From the NCBI GenBank assembly GCA_963700785.1, contig CAVOYZ010000019.1, positions 1 through 47,291 of the forward strand: a stretch of 47,291 nucleotides of DNA, given 5' to 3'. A program made the position numbers and the translations under genes. Positions 8,113-15,888 of this stretch are shown one piece after another. The DNA is from CAXMST01 sp963700785 (GTDB lineage Bacteria; Actinomycetota; Thermoleophilia; Solirubrobacterales; 70-9). Within the stretch, counting starts at the first letter, position 1. Every line of letters begins with the position of its first letter. A model generated the notes under the pieces. That model had not been told where the DNA came from. It saw only the letters and a list, made by a program, of their open reading frames with translations, and did not search any database.

Positions 8113-8825
8113 CAATCGCCTCCCCCGAGATCGGCGGTGAGCGCCGCGAGCCCGCTGACCAGCTGCGCCCGGTTCGTCGCCTTGCCCGCCTCGAAGTCCT
8201 CGACCGCCAGCGGTGCCCCGCCGACCCCGTTGGCGAGGTTGTCGACCACGCAGATCGCCGCGTAGGAGATGCCGAGCTCGCCGGCGAGCACGCACTCGGA
8301 GGCGATCGTCATCCCGACCACGTCCGCGTGGGCGGCCATCAGCCGGATCTCGGCCGGGGTCTCGAAGCGCGGGCCGATCGCCTGCCAGTAGACGCCCCCG
8401 TCGCGCAGCTCGACGTCCGAGCCGCGACGCCAGACCGCCATCACCCGCTCACGCCAGTTGCCGTCGAAGGCCGGCACCCGCTCGCCGGCGTGCCCGGCCG
8501 AGAACGAGATCCCGACGGCGAGCGCGACGAAGTCGTCCGGACAGAGGAAGGTGCCGACCCCGAGCTCGGGGCGCAGGCCGCCGACCGAGCCGACCGCGAC
8601 GATCCGATCGCAGTCGAGCAGCTGCAGCGCCTCGAGGTTCGCGCGGTGATCGATCTGCGCCGCGGTCGTGTACTCGTCGTAGCCGTGTCGCTGCAGGAGC
8701 AGGTGCGAGGAGCCGACCAGCACCGTGACCGGCCCGCGTCCGGTCTCGACGACCTGGCGCTCGAGGCCGCCGTCGGGCTCGTTGCCGAGGATCGAGTGCC
8801 CTCCGACCACCGCCAGCCGGCCCAT
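8112..8825 (-). CDS. Methylthioadenosine (or methylthioinosine) phosphorylase
   Basis: A 237-residue purine nucleoside phosphorylase of the MTAP/PNP-II family, which cleaves a 5'-methylthio-purine nucleoside with phosphate. Motifs: AVVGGHSIL at the N-terminus (phosphate site), VAVGSVGGL, the purine/ribose segment GPRFETPAEIR and GMTIASE. The base-recognition loop reads CVVDNLANG. Family members that use adenine bases carry Asp here, whereas methylthioinosine phosphorylase carries Asn, and here Asp is followed by Asn. It is translationally coupled to a deaminase, which would give methylthioinosine; which base it prefers is therefore open. ATG 8825 is preceded by a G-rich stretch that can act as ribosome-binding site. 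Confidence 0.85.
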   Translation of the reverse strand: MGRLAVVGGHSILGNEPDGGLERQVVETGRGPVTVLVGSSHLLLQRHGYDEYTTAAQIDHRANLEALQLLDCDRIVAVGSVGGLRPELGVGTFLCPDDFVALAVGISFSAGHAGERVPAFDGNWRERVMAVWRRGSDVELRDGGVYWQAIGPRFETPAEIRLMAAHADVVGMTIASECVLAGELGISYAAICVVDNLANGVGGAPLAVEDFEAGKATNRAQLVSGLAALTADLGGGD

Positions 8826-8943
8826 CAGCCCGCCCCCTCCCCGCCTCCGGAAGCCTCGATTCTCGCAGCGGGGGACACGAGCCGATCCTACATCTCGAAC
8901 CGCCGCCGGAAGCCGGCCGCTCGATCCGCCGGGCGCCGGCCGC

Positions 8944-9351
8944 TCAGGCCAACCGCTCGCGCAGAAACGCGCCCGCCCCGACGCAGTCGCCGCCCGCCGC
9001 CTTGATCGACGCCGCCAGGCGCCGGTCGCTGGAGACGACCAGCACGGCTGCGGCCCGCTCGGCGGCGCGGACCCGCCTGGCGATCTCCCGATCGGCGGCG
9101 TCGGCGCCGCTTCCGGCGAAGGCGACATCGACCGAGGCCGGGGCGCCGTCCAGCACCCGCTCGTGCGGCCGGCCGTCGAAGACGACCTCGATCCGCAGGC
9201 CGGGCTCGCGCTCGGCCAGGCCGGCGAGCCGCTCGACCAGCCGGGCCATCGCCTTCGGCCGGTCGCGCCACCAGCCGTCGGGCCGCGAGCCGAGCGCGTT
9301 CAGCCCGTCGACGATCAGCCGCTCGTAGCCCTCGGCCCCGAGCGTGCTCAA
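8944..9351 (-). CDS. NYN/PIN-like domain protein (YacP-type, putative RNase)
   Basis: A protein of about 135 residues with a NYN domain, a PIN-like nuclease fold found in YacP/Rae1 ribosome-associated RNases. It begins with RLIVDGLNALGSRPD (acidic residue after the first strand), then VVFDGRPHER, and ends with VLVVSSDRRLAASIKAAGG, which contains the second and third acidic positions. No ATG or GTG lies close to the first strand. TTG 9351, 22 bases after the stop of the MerR gene, is the likeliest start and implies co-transcription with that regulator. Catalytic activity is inferred from the fold only. Confidence 0.7.
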   Translation of the reverse strand: MSTLGAEGYERLIVDGLNALGSRPDGWWRDRPKAMARLVERLAGLAEREPGLRIEVVFDGRPHERVLDGAPASVDVAFAGSGADAADREIARRVRAAERAAAVLVVSSDRRLAASIKAAGGDCVGAGAFLRERLA

Positions 9352-9373
9352 GGCCCGGTTCCCCGCGCCCCGC

Positions 9374-10241
9374 TCAGAGTCCCGCCGCCAGCTCGTCGGC
9401 TGCAGCGACCAGGTCTCCCTGCAGATGCCGGGCCCCGAGCCGCTCGGCAAGCTCGGGGGCCGCGGCGGCGCCGGCGATCACCAGCGGCGCCCCGAGGCTC
9501 GGCTTCGCGTCCAGCGGAGCGGTCGCCGGGTCGGTGATCGCCAGCACGACGACATCGGGGGCGAGGCGCTGCGCGGCCTCCTCGAGGGTCTCGAGCGGCG
9601 TGTCCGCGCCGAGGAAGGCGACGCGCCAGCCGCGCTCGCGCAGCAGCAGGCCGAACGCGGCCAGGGCGAGGTCGTGCTCCTCGCCGCTCGGGCAGGCGAG
9701 CAGGGCCAGCGGACCGTCGCCTGAGCCCCAGCCGCGGGTCAGCGGCATGATCCGGCCACGGATCAGGTGACTTGCGAAGTGCTCCTGGCCGATCGTGACC
9801 TCGTCCGCGGCCCAGAGCTCGCCGATTCGACGGACCACCGGAATGATCAGCTCGGTCAGCAGCGCCTCGACGCCGTAGGCAGCGACCGCGCGGTCGATCG
9901 TCGCATGGGCGCCACCCTCGTCGTAGTCGATCAGTTGATCGAGCAGCCGCGCCCGGAGGGCCTCGCTGTCGACGGCCTGACCGTTCGGCGCCGGAATCGG
10001 CCACCCGATCGTCGGCGAGCACCCGGCTCGCGGCCTCGGCCGGCGCGATCCCGCGGGTGATCAGCTCCAGCATCCGCTTGATTCGCCGCTCGTCGCGCTC
10101 GCCGTAGAGGCGGTAGCCGGCCTCGGTCCGGGTCGGCGAGACGATCCCGTAGCGACGCTCCCAGGCCCGCAGGGTCGCGGGCGGTATGCCGGCGCGGCGG
10201 GCGAGCTCGCCGATCCTCAATACCGGGGCGTCGGATGGCAC
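9374..10241 (-). CDS. CarH/LitR-type MerR regulator with B12-binding photoreceptor domain (frame broken once)
   Basis: A transcription factor of about 288 residues if repaired. Residues 1-70 form a MerR-type HTH (RIGELARRAGIPPATLRAWERRYG). The rest is a cobalamin domain with the CarH light-sensing motif W-x9-EH (W, then AADEVTIGQ, then EH) and the lower-ligand site CPSGEEHDL. CarH/LitR proteins bind adenosylcobalamin in the dark, repress as tetramers and leave DNA on illumination. The frame changes between about 9985 and 10015: the HTH part is read from 10241 and the B12 part to 9374 in another frame, equivalent to one extra base. GTG 10241 is preceded by AAGGAG. It diverges from the operon at 10342 and is followed by the NYN gene. 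Light sensing is inferred from the motif. Confidence 0.82.
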
Positions 10242-10276
10242 TGCTTCTCGGCTCCTTACAAAGTCTCTACGAACAC

Positions 10277-10305
10277 TCGACAAAGATTACAGTATCTGTT
10301 ATGAT
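10277..10305 (+). promoter_or_regulatory. Sigma-70-type promoter of the operon at 10342
   Basis: TCGACA (10277-10282) and TATGAT (10300-10305) are separated by exactly 17 bases and each matches the consensus at five of six positions, in an unusually AT-rich stretch. It points to the small membrane protein gene at 10342, giving a leader of about 30 bases. Confidence 0.75.
10287..10301. promoter_or_regulatory. Candidate operator: dyad TTACAG-TAT-CTGTTA
   Basis: A near-perfect inverted repeat (five of six base pairs) lies in the spacer and first base of the -10 box of the promoter at 10277-10305, between the CarH-like gene and the divergent operon. A protein bound here would block RNA polymerase. 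The neighbouring CarH-like regulator is the obvious candidate; this is inference. Confidence 0.55.
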
Positions 10306-10341
10306 GCCTCCCGTCAAGCCCCCCAGAAAGCGAGATCAAAG

Positions 10342-10530
10342 ATGAAAGACGCCAGTTACCTGACCAGGGCCCGGGGGCTGATCCTGCTCGCCGCGACCCT
10401 GTCGTTCGGCCTCTCGGTCGGTCTCTACTTCTTCGGCGACCAGCAGGACGGCATCTTCGTCGGCCTCTGGGTCCCCTCGATCCTCGCGCTCGGCGCGATG
10501 CTCGTGCCGCGCTCGACCGGAGGCAAGTGA
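10342..10530 (+). CDS. Small two-helix membrane protein
   Basis: A 62-residue protein with two hydrophobic helices (about residues 12-29 and 38-54) joined by a short acidic loop (GDQQDG). It is the first gene after the promoter and dyad at 10277-10305. The ATG is preceded by GAAAGCGAGATCAAAG, a weak ribosome site. The stop overlaps the next start as TGATG. I do not recognise the family. The position downstream of a putative B12 photoreceptor suggests a role in a light or membrane-stress response, but nothing in the protein itself shows this. Confidence 0.7.
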   Translation: MKDASYLTRARGLILLAATLSFGLSVGLYFFGDQQDGIFVGLWVPSILALGAMLVPRSTGGK

Positions 10531-10703
10531 TGAACGACGTTGCGATCTTTTTCTACGGCCTGGTGGTGACGGGCATCGTCGCCACCGCCTGCTGGCTGAT
10601 CGTCTGGGGAATCCTCCAGGAGCGCCGCGACCGCGAGCAGCTCGACGCCGGACCCGATGCGGTGCCCCCGGACCCGAGCGTCCGCAAGGTCGAGGGCACG
10701 TGA
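10530..10703 (+). CDS. Small single-helix membrane protein
   Basis: A 57-residue protein, short enough to be missed by automatic callers. An N-terminal helix (about residues 4-27, FFYGLVVTGIVATACWLIVW) is followed by a charged tail of about 30 residues ending RKVEGT. The ATG overlaps the previous stop by one base, and the TGA lies within the next gene's first codons (GTGA overlap), so three genes are tightly coupled. That coupling is the main support for it being real. No family recognised. Confidence 0.68.
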   Translation: MNDVAIFFYGLVVTGIVATACWLIVWGILQERRDREQLDAGPDAVPPDPSVRKVEGT

Positions 10704-11734
10704 ATCCGCTCGCGGCACCACTCGATTGGCTCTTGGACCGCACGGTCGTCGGCGGCTACACCGCGGTCGGATACCGGCTGCGCGGACTCGACGGGCTGAC
10801 TCCGGACCCCGAAGGCCGACTGGAGGGCGCCAGCATCGTGCTGACCGGAGCCAACTCCGGGATCGGCGCCGCCGCCTGCGAGACATTCGCCGAGCTCGGC
10901 GCCGAGGTCCACATGGTCTGCCGCGACCGGTCACGGGGCGAGAGCGCGCTCGCGGAGATCAGCGAGCGGACCGGCAGCGACCGGCTCCACCTCCACGTCG
11001 CCGACCTTGGCGACCTCGAGCAGGTCAGGGCGCTGGCCGCCGAGCTGGCCGCCGAGCTCGACTCGATCGACGCCCTGGTCCACAACGCCGGCGCGCTGCT
11101 CGGCAGCCGCGAGCGCAGCCCCCAAGGTCACGAGCTGACCTTCGCCGTCCACGTGCTCGGCCCGATGCTGCTCACCCACGAGCTCCGGCCGCAGCTCGAG
11201 GCGGCCCCGGGCGCCCGCGTGGTGTTCGTCACCTCGGGCGGCATGTACACGGCCAAGCTCGACCTCGGCGATCTGCAGCTCGAGCGCCGACCCTATGACG
11301 GCCCCGCCTTCTACGCCCACGCGAAGCGCGCCCAGGTGATGCTGATCGGCGAGCTTCAGAAGCGGTTCGGCGGCGGCGTCAGCTTCCATGCGATGCACCC
11401 GGGCTGGACCGAGACGCCGGGCGTCGCGCAGTCCCTCCCCCGCTTCAACGCTGTCACCAAACCACTTCTCCGCAGCCCCGAGGCCGGCGCCGACACGATC
11501 GTCTGGCTGGCGGCCGCCGATCGCCCGGGCGCGGAGCCCGGCCGGCTCTGGATGGACCGTCGCCCGCGGCCGGAGCACCGCGTTCCGTGGACGCACTCCG
11601 AGCCCGGCGAGAGCGCCCTGCTCTACGACGCCTGCGCCGAGCTCGCAGACTTCGAACCACTCCCGGTACAGAACCCGCGGCCCGATGGCCGCCGCGGCCC
11701 GGCCGGGGCCGTCCGCACCCTCCCCTCCCCCTGA
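10700..11734 (+). CDS. Short-chain dehydrogenase/reductase, DHRS12-like
   Basis: A 344-residue NAD(P)-dependent oxidoreductase. The Rossmann motif TGANSGIG is near residues 50-57, NAG appears in LVHNAGALL, and the catalytic Tyr-x3-Lys is YAHAKR (about residue 208) with the upstream serine in VFVTSGGMY. A 40-residue N-terminal extension (DWLLDRTVVGGYTAVGY) precedes the fold, as in DHRS12-like proteins. The C-terminus is Pro- and Arg-rich. GTG 10700 overlaps the preceding gene by four bases. SDR genes also occur next to cyclopropane-synthase-like enzymes in light and singlet-oxygen regulons of other bacteria, which fits this locus. The substrate, perhaps a lipid, is unknown. Confidence 0.85.
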   Translation: MNPLAAPLDWLLDRTVVGGYTAVGYRLRGLDGLTPDPEGRLEGASIVLTGANSGIGAAACETFAELGAEVHMVCRDRSRGESALAEISERTGSDRLHLHVADLGDLEQVRALAAELAAELDSIDALVHNAGALLGSRERSPQGHELTFAVHVLGPMLLTHELRPQLEAAPGARVVFVTSGGMYTAKLDLGDLQLERRPYDGPAFYAHAKRAQVMLIGELQKRFGGGVSFHAMHPGWTETPGVAQSLPRFNAVTKPLLRSPEAGADTIVWLAAADRPGAEPGRLWMDRRPRPEHRVPWTHSEPGESALLYDACAELADFEPLPVQNPRPDGRRGPAGAVRTLPSP

Positions 11735-11808
11735 AGGGCTCGGGCGGTCCCGGCGGGGCCGGCGACGCGCCCGGCCCGGCGTGACACCATCTCGTGTAAG
11801 CGCGGCGC

Positions 11809-11814
11809 TAGCCT
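11809..11814 (+). promoter_or_regulatory. -10 box of a probable leaderless promoter
   Basis: TAGCCT ends six bases before ATG 11821, with no ribosome-binding site between. Confidence 0.5.
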
Positions 11815-11820
11815 TGCGGC

Positions 11821-12561
11821 ATGACCGCTGAGAGGAACGCCCCCGCCGGCCTGACGATCGAGGACCTCGCGGGCGAGACCGGGATGACCGCGCGCAACAT
11901 CCGCGCCCACCAGTCGCGCGGCCTCCTGCAGCCGCCCGAGGTCCGCTCGCGGACCGCCCACTACAGCGCCGAGCATGTCGCCCGAATCCGGCTGATCCAG
12001 GACATGCAGGCCCAGGGCTTCAATCTGAAGGCGATCCAGCGCCTGCTCGAGCTCGGCGCGGCGGCTGGGAGCGAGGGCGCGCTCGCCTTCGAGCGGGCGA
12101 TCCTGACCCCGTTCGCGGCCGAGCAGCCGGAGGTGATGACGACCGAGGAGCTGACCACGGCGTTCGGCGGGCGGGCCGAGCCGAAGGTGCTGAAGCGAGC
12201 CGAGCGGATCGGTCTGATCCGGCCGCTCGGCGACGATGCCTGGGAGGTGCCGGCCCCCGCCCTGCTGCGCGCCGGTGGCAAGCTGGCCGAGCTCGGGATC
12301 CCCCTCAGCCACGGGTTCGCGGTCGGGGAATCGATCCGCAAGCACACCTCGGCGATCGCCCAGGAGTTCGTTCGCCTGTTCGTCCAGGACGTGCTCGATC
12401 CGCTCCGCGACGGCGATCAGGTCAGCGAGCGGGACCTGGCCGAGGCGAGGCGCGCGGTCGAGGAGCTGCGCCCGCTGGCCTCCGAGGCGGTCCTCGCCAG
12501 CTTCGGCCAGGTCATGACCGAGGCCGTCGAGCGACGGCTCGCGCGCGAGCTCGAGCGCTAG
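11821..12561 (+). CDS. MerR-family transcriptional regulator
   Basis: A 246-residue regulator. The HTH at residues 10-75 reads LTIEDLAGETGMTARNIRAH and is followed by the MerR wing (SRTAHYSAEHVARIRLIQ) and helix (GFNLKAIQRLLEL). The long C-terminal part is helical and has no cysteine cluster or B12 motif, so the effector is probably not a metal; a hydrophobic ligand is possible. It converges on the wax-ester synthase gene 18 bases away. Its promoter appears leaderless and separate from the SDR operon. Confidence 0.85.
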   Translation: MTAERNAPAGLTIEDLAGETGMTARNIRAHQSRGLLQPPEVRSRTAHYSAEHVARIRLIQDMQAQGFNLKAIQRLLELGAAAGSEGALAFERAILTPFAAEQPEVMTTEELTTAFGGRAEPKVLKRAERIGLIRPLGDDAWEVPAPALLRAGGKLAELGIPLSHGFAVGESIRKHTSAIAQEFVRLFVQDVLDPLRDGDQVSERDLAEARRAVEELRPLASEAVLASFGQVMTEAVERRLARELER

Positions 12562-12579
12562 GAGCCCTCTCGCCGGGGC

Positions 12580-14049
12580 TCAGGCCTCGGCCGCGATCGC
12601 GGCCAGGTCCCGCTTCAGGGCGTCGATCAGATCCCAGATCTCGGGGATCTGATCACGATCGGCGATCAGGCCGAAGTCCATCGAGTCGCGGTAGCTCATC
12701 ACCGTGATGTTGAGACCCGCGCCGTCGGTGATCACCGAGACCGGGTAGTTGGCCTCGACCTCGGCCCCGCCGAGGTAGAGCGGGAAGGAGGGACCGGGGA
12801 CGTTCGAGATCACGAGGTTGTAGAGCGGCCGCATCCGCTGCTGGGTGCCGAGCTGCAGCGCCACCCGCGCCGCGCGCGCGTTGACCGCCGGCGGGATGAA
12901 GTTGGCCACGTCCTGCAAGAGCTCGGCCGGCATCGCGCGGTGGCGGTCCTTCGCGGCGATCATCGCCTCGTTCGCCCGCAGGACCCGCTTGACCGGGTCG
13001 GACTCGTCGGTCGGAATCGGCACGATCATCACCGAGATCCGGTTGCCGTAGGTGCCGAGCTGGTCCTCTGTCCGGACCGAGACCGGGATCTGAGCCAGCA
13101 GCGGCTCGTCGGGGAGCGCGTCGTTGGCGAGCAGCCACTCGCGAACGGCGCCGGCGCAGAGCCCGACGACGACGTCGTTGACCTTGACCCCGAGCCGGTT
13201 CTTGATCTCCTTGACCGTCGCCAGCGGCAGCGAGCCGAAGCTGAATCGGCGGTGGGCCGAGATCCGGCCGCTGAACGGCGTGTGCGGGGCGCGATGGCGC
13301 GGGCGCTCGATGATCTCGCCGTCGCCGCCGCCGCCGAGCGCGCCCCGGGCCCTCGAGGCGTAGCGGCTGATCGCCTCCGCCCCAGGGACGCCGAGGATCG
13401 ACGGCGCGACATCGAGGTAGGGAAGCGTCGCGGGGAGCTTGCGCAGGGTGCGGAGCGGCTGCATCGGCAGCGCCGCCAGACCGCGCCCCAGCATCTCGAG
13501 CGAGCCGGGCTCCTCACCGGCGCCGTTGCCGGCGTCGCGATCGGGAGGCTCGATCTCGCGCCCGCCCGGCTCGAGGTCGAACAGCACCCCCATGATCTCG
13601 GCCCCGGACATGCCGTCGATCATCGCGTGGTGCATCTTGGTCAGCACCGCGCAGCGGCCTCCCTCGAGCCCCTGGATCAGATAGAGCTCCCACAGCGGCC
13701 GTGAGCGGTCGAGGTGCCGGGAGGAGATCCGGCAAACCTGCTCGGCGAGGCGGCGATCGTCGCCGGGTGCCGGGAGCGCGATCTCCCGCAGGTGATACTC
13801 GAGGTCGAAGTCCGGGTCCTCGATCCAGTAGGGCCGGTCGAGTCCGAGCGGCACCTCGACGAGCCGCCAGCGCATCACCGGCAGCAGGTGGATCCGCTCG
13901 CTGAGCAGCTCGCTCATGTCCTCGAGCCGCAGCTGGCCGGACTCGCGGGTCGAGGGGTCGAGGACCACCAGCCCGCCGACGTGGCCGTAGTGGGTCTGGC
14001 TCTCGATCGCGAGGAACTGGGCGTCGAGGCTGGTCAGCTGGCGCAGCAT
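12580..14049 (-). CDS. Wax-ester synthase/diacylglycerol acyltransferase (WS/DGAT)
   Basis: A 489-residue acyltransferase that joins acyl-CoA to a fatty alcohol or diacylglycerol, forming storage wax or triacylglycerol. The catalytic motif HHAMIDG (HHxxxDG) is at about residues 140-146. The N-terminus RQLTSLDAQFLAIES and the C-terminal block NLVISNVPGPSFPLYLGGA are typical. The length matches the family (450-500). ATG 14049 is preceded by GGAAGAC; further upstream codons are Gly/Arg-rich and lack conservation. It is divergent from the SRPBCC-cyclopropane synthase pair, placing storage and membrane lipid genes together. Whether it shares their regulation is not visible. Confidence 0.93.
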   Translation of the reverse strand: MLRQLTSLDAQFLAIESQTHYGHVGGLVVLDPSTRESGQLRLEDMSELLSERIHLLPVMRWRLVEVPLGLDRPYWIEDPDFDLEYHLREIALPAPGDDRRLAEQVCRISSRHLDRSRPLWELYLIQGLEGGRCAVLTKMHHAMIDGMSGAEIMGVLFDLEPGGREIEPPDRDAGNGAGEEPGSLEMLGRGLAALPMQPLRTLRKLPATLPYLDVAPSILGVPGAEAISRYASRARGALGGGGDGEIIERPRHRAPHTPFSGRISAHRRFSFGSLPLATVKEIKNRLGVKVNDVVVGLCAGAVREWLLANDALPDEPLLAQIPVSVRTEDQLGTYGNRISVMIVPIPTDESDPVKRVLRANEAMIAAKDRHRAMPAELLQDVANFIPPAVNARAARVALQLGTQQRMRPLYNLVISNVPGPSFPLYLGGAEVEANYPVSVITDGAGLNITVMSYRDSMDFGLIADRDQIPEIWDLIDALKRDLAAIAAEA

Positions 14050-14122
14050 GTCTTCCTTCCCGCGGGCGCCCCCCTGGCGGCGGCCCCACCCGGTGAGCAT
14101 ATGTCAGCATTGATCCGAGCAC

Positions 14123-14575
14123 ATGGCCCGTTACGTGACAACCGCGAAGACCAGCTGGGACCCCGAGACCGCGTTCGACTACCTGGCCGAGTTCAGCAAC
14201 GTAGCCGACTGGGATCCGGGCGTCAGCCAAGGTCGCAGCCTCTCACCGGACCCGCTCGAGCTCGGCGCCCGATTCGAGGTCGAGGCGAGCTTCCTCGGCC
14301 GCTCGCTGCCGCTCACCTACGAGACGGTCGAGATCGAGCGGCCGAGGCGGGTCACGGTCCGCGCCGACAGCGGCACCTTCAGCTCGGTCGACACCCTGAC
14401 CTTCGAGCCCGAGCCCGGCGGCGGGACGCTGGTCACCTACGACGCCGACCTGCGACTGAAGAGCGCGTTGAAGCTGTTCGACCCACTGATGGGGATCGGC
14501 TTCAACAGGATCGCCGACAAGGCCCGCGACGGCCTCAGGGAGCGACTCGCCGGGGATCCCCCGAGCGGCGACTGA
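14123..14575 (+). CDS. SRPBCC-family (START-like) lipid/ligand-binding protein
   Basis: A 150-residue protein with the SRPBCC helix-grip fold. The pattern of the family is visible: AFDYLAEFSNVADWDPGV near the start, a run of beta strands (RFEVEASFL, LTYETVEIERPRRVTVRA, GTLVTYDADLRL), and a final long amphipathic helix ending the chain. Such proteins hold hydrophobic ligands or act as cyclases. It precedes the cyclopropane-synthase-like gene by 65 bases in the same direction, so a role in handling its lipid or product is plausible. No catalytic residues are identifiable. Confidence 0.82.
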   Translation: MARYVTTAKTSWDPETAFDYLAEFSNVADWDPGVSQGRSLSPDPLELGARFEVEASFLGRSLPLTYETVEIERPRRVTVRADSGTFSSVDTLTFEPEPGGGTLVTYDADLRLKSALKLFDPLMGIGFNRIADKARDGLRERLAGDPPSGD

Positions 14576-14640
14576 GACTCGCGCCCCGCGCCCCGAGCCG
14601 AGGCGCAATACTCCGGGGGAATCGAGCGAGAGGGGCGCAG

Positions 14641-15882
14641 ATCGTCTCCAGGCGCATCATCCACGCACTGCTGAGCCGTATCGCGGCCGGCAGGATCGAC
14701 TTGATCGAAACCTATCCGGGGGGATCGTCGCGCAGCTTCGGACGGGGCTCGCACCAGCTTCACGCCGGCCTCGAGATCCACGACCCCGCCGTCTACCCGC
14801 GGCTCGTCAAGTCGAAGAGCGTCGGTCTCGGCACGACCTACGCGGAGGGCCTCTGGGACAGCGACGAGCTGCTCGACCTGCTGGCGATCATCGCCCGCGA
14901 CGTCGGGCGGGCGGACCCGCTGCGACGCCGGATCGCGCCGCTGCTGATCCCGTTCCAGCGGCTCGGAACCCTGCCGATGCTGAACACGCGCCGCCGCGCC
15001 CGCCGGCACATCGCCTCCCACTACGACGCCGGCAACGACATGTTCGAGCTGTTCCTCGATCGCGAGAACATGATGTATTCCTCCGCCTACTTCGAGCACG
15101 AGGGTCAGAGCCTCGAGGACGCGCAGCTGGCGAGGCTCGAGCGGATCTGCGAGATGCTCGAGCTCGGCGCCGACGATCATCTGGTCGAGATCGGCACCGG
15201 CTGGGGCGGAATGGCGATCCACGCCGCCACGACCCGCGGCTGCCGGGTGACGACCACGACGATCTCCGAGCAGCAGCGCCGCTACGCGGAGCGGCGGGTC
15301 CTCGATGGCGGCCTCGGGGATCTGATCACCGTCGTCGGCCTCGACTACCGTGATCTCGGGGGCCGCTACGACAAGCTGGTCTCGGTCGAGATGATCGAGG
15401 CGGTCGGCTGGGAGTGGTTCGACGCCTACTTTCGCAAGTGCTCGCAGCTGCTGAAGCCCGACGGGCTCTTCTTCCTCCAGGCGATCGTCATCGACGACGC
15501 GATCTACGAGGCCGAGAAGCGAACCCGCAGCTTCGCCAACCAGCTGATCTTCCCCGGCGGCTGCCTGCCCTCGGTCAAGGCGATCCAGTCCTCGATCGCG
15601 GAGCAGACCGATCTGCGGACGATCTCGCTCGAGGACATCTCGGCCAGCTACGTCCGCACGCTGCACGAGTGGCGCGACCGCTTCGCCGCCGCCGCCGCCG
15701 AGCTCGCCGCGCTCGGCTACGACGAGCCGTTCCAGCGCCTGTGGCGGCTCTACATGGCGATCTCGGAGGCCGGCTTCGGCGTCGCCCGGATCCGCGACGT
15801 GCAGATGCTGTTCGCCAAGCCGGGGCACGAGCGCAGCCTCGCCCCCACCGCTGGACGGCGCGAGGCAGTCGGCCTGGCGTAG
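14641..15882 (+). CDS. Cyclopropane-fatty-acyl-phospholipid synthase-like methyltransferase
   Basis: About 413 residues. This S-adenosylmethionine enzyme adds a methylene or methyl group to unsaturated phospholipid acyl chains. The SAM site is LVEIGTGWGGMAIHAA (near residue 183), preceded by the family block HIASHYDAGNDMFELFLD and followed by SVEMIEAVG and FLQAIVIDD. The N-terminal domain (SVGLGTTYAEGLWDSDEL) is also typical. No ATG, GTG or TTG lies where homologues begin. An ATC at 14641 stands at that position, five or six bases after AGAGGGG. TTG 14701 would remove the first 20 residues. Cfa/UfaM-like enzymes are light or singlet-oxygen induced in several bacteria, which fits the CarH-like regulator 4 kb away. 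Confidence 0.85.
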   Translation: MVSRRIIHALLSRIAAGRIDLIETYPGGSSRSFGRGSHQLHAGLEIHDPAVYPRLVKSKSVGLGTTYAEGLWDSDELLDLLAIIARDVGRADPLRRRIAPLLIPFQRLGTLPMLNTRRRARRHIASHYDAGNDMFELFLDRENMMYSSAYFEHEGQSLEDAQLARLERICEMLELGADDHLVEIGTGWGGMAIHAATTRGCRVTTTTISEQQRRYAERRVLDGGLGDLITVVGLDYRDLGGRYDKLVSVEMIEAVGWEWFDAYFRKCSQLLKPDGLFFLQAIVIDDAIYEAEKRTRSFANQLIFPGGCLPSVKAIQSSIAEQTDLRTISLEDISASYVRTLHEWRDRFAAAAAELAALGYDEPFQRLWRLYMAISEAGFGVARIRDVQMLFAKPGHERSLAPTAGRREAVGLA

Positions 15883-15888
15883 GCACCG

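Noticed and set aside
9348..10283. An uninterrupted 311-codon reading of the CarH-like gene.
   Set aside because: After about residue 100 it becomes Arg/Gly-rich nonsense, whereas another frame encodes the B12 domain without break to 9374.
14701..15882. TTG 14701 as start of the cyclopropane-synthase-like gene.
   Set aside because: It would delete about 20 residues that resemble the start of homologues; the ATC at 14641 is better placed but remains non-standard.
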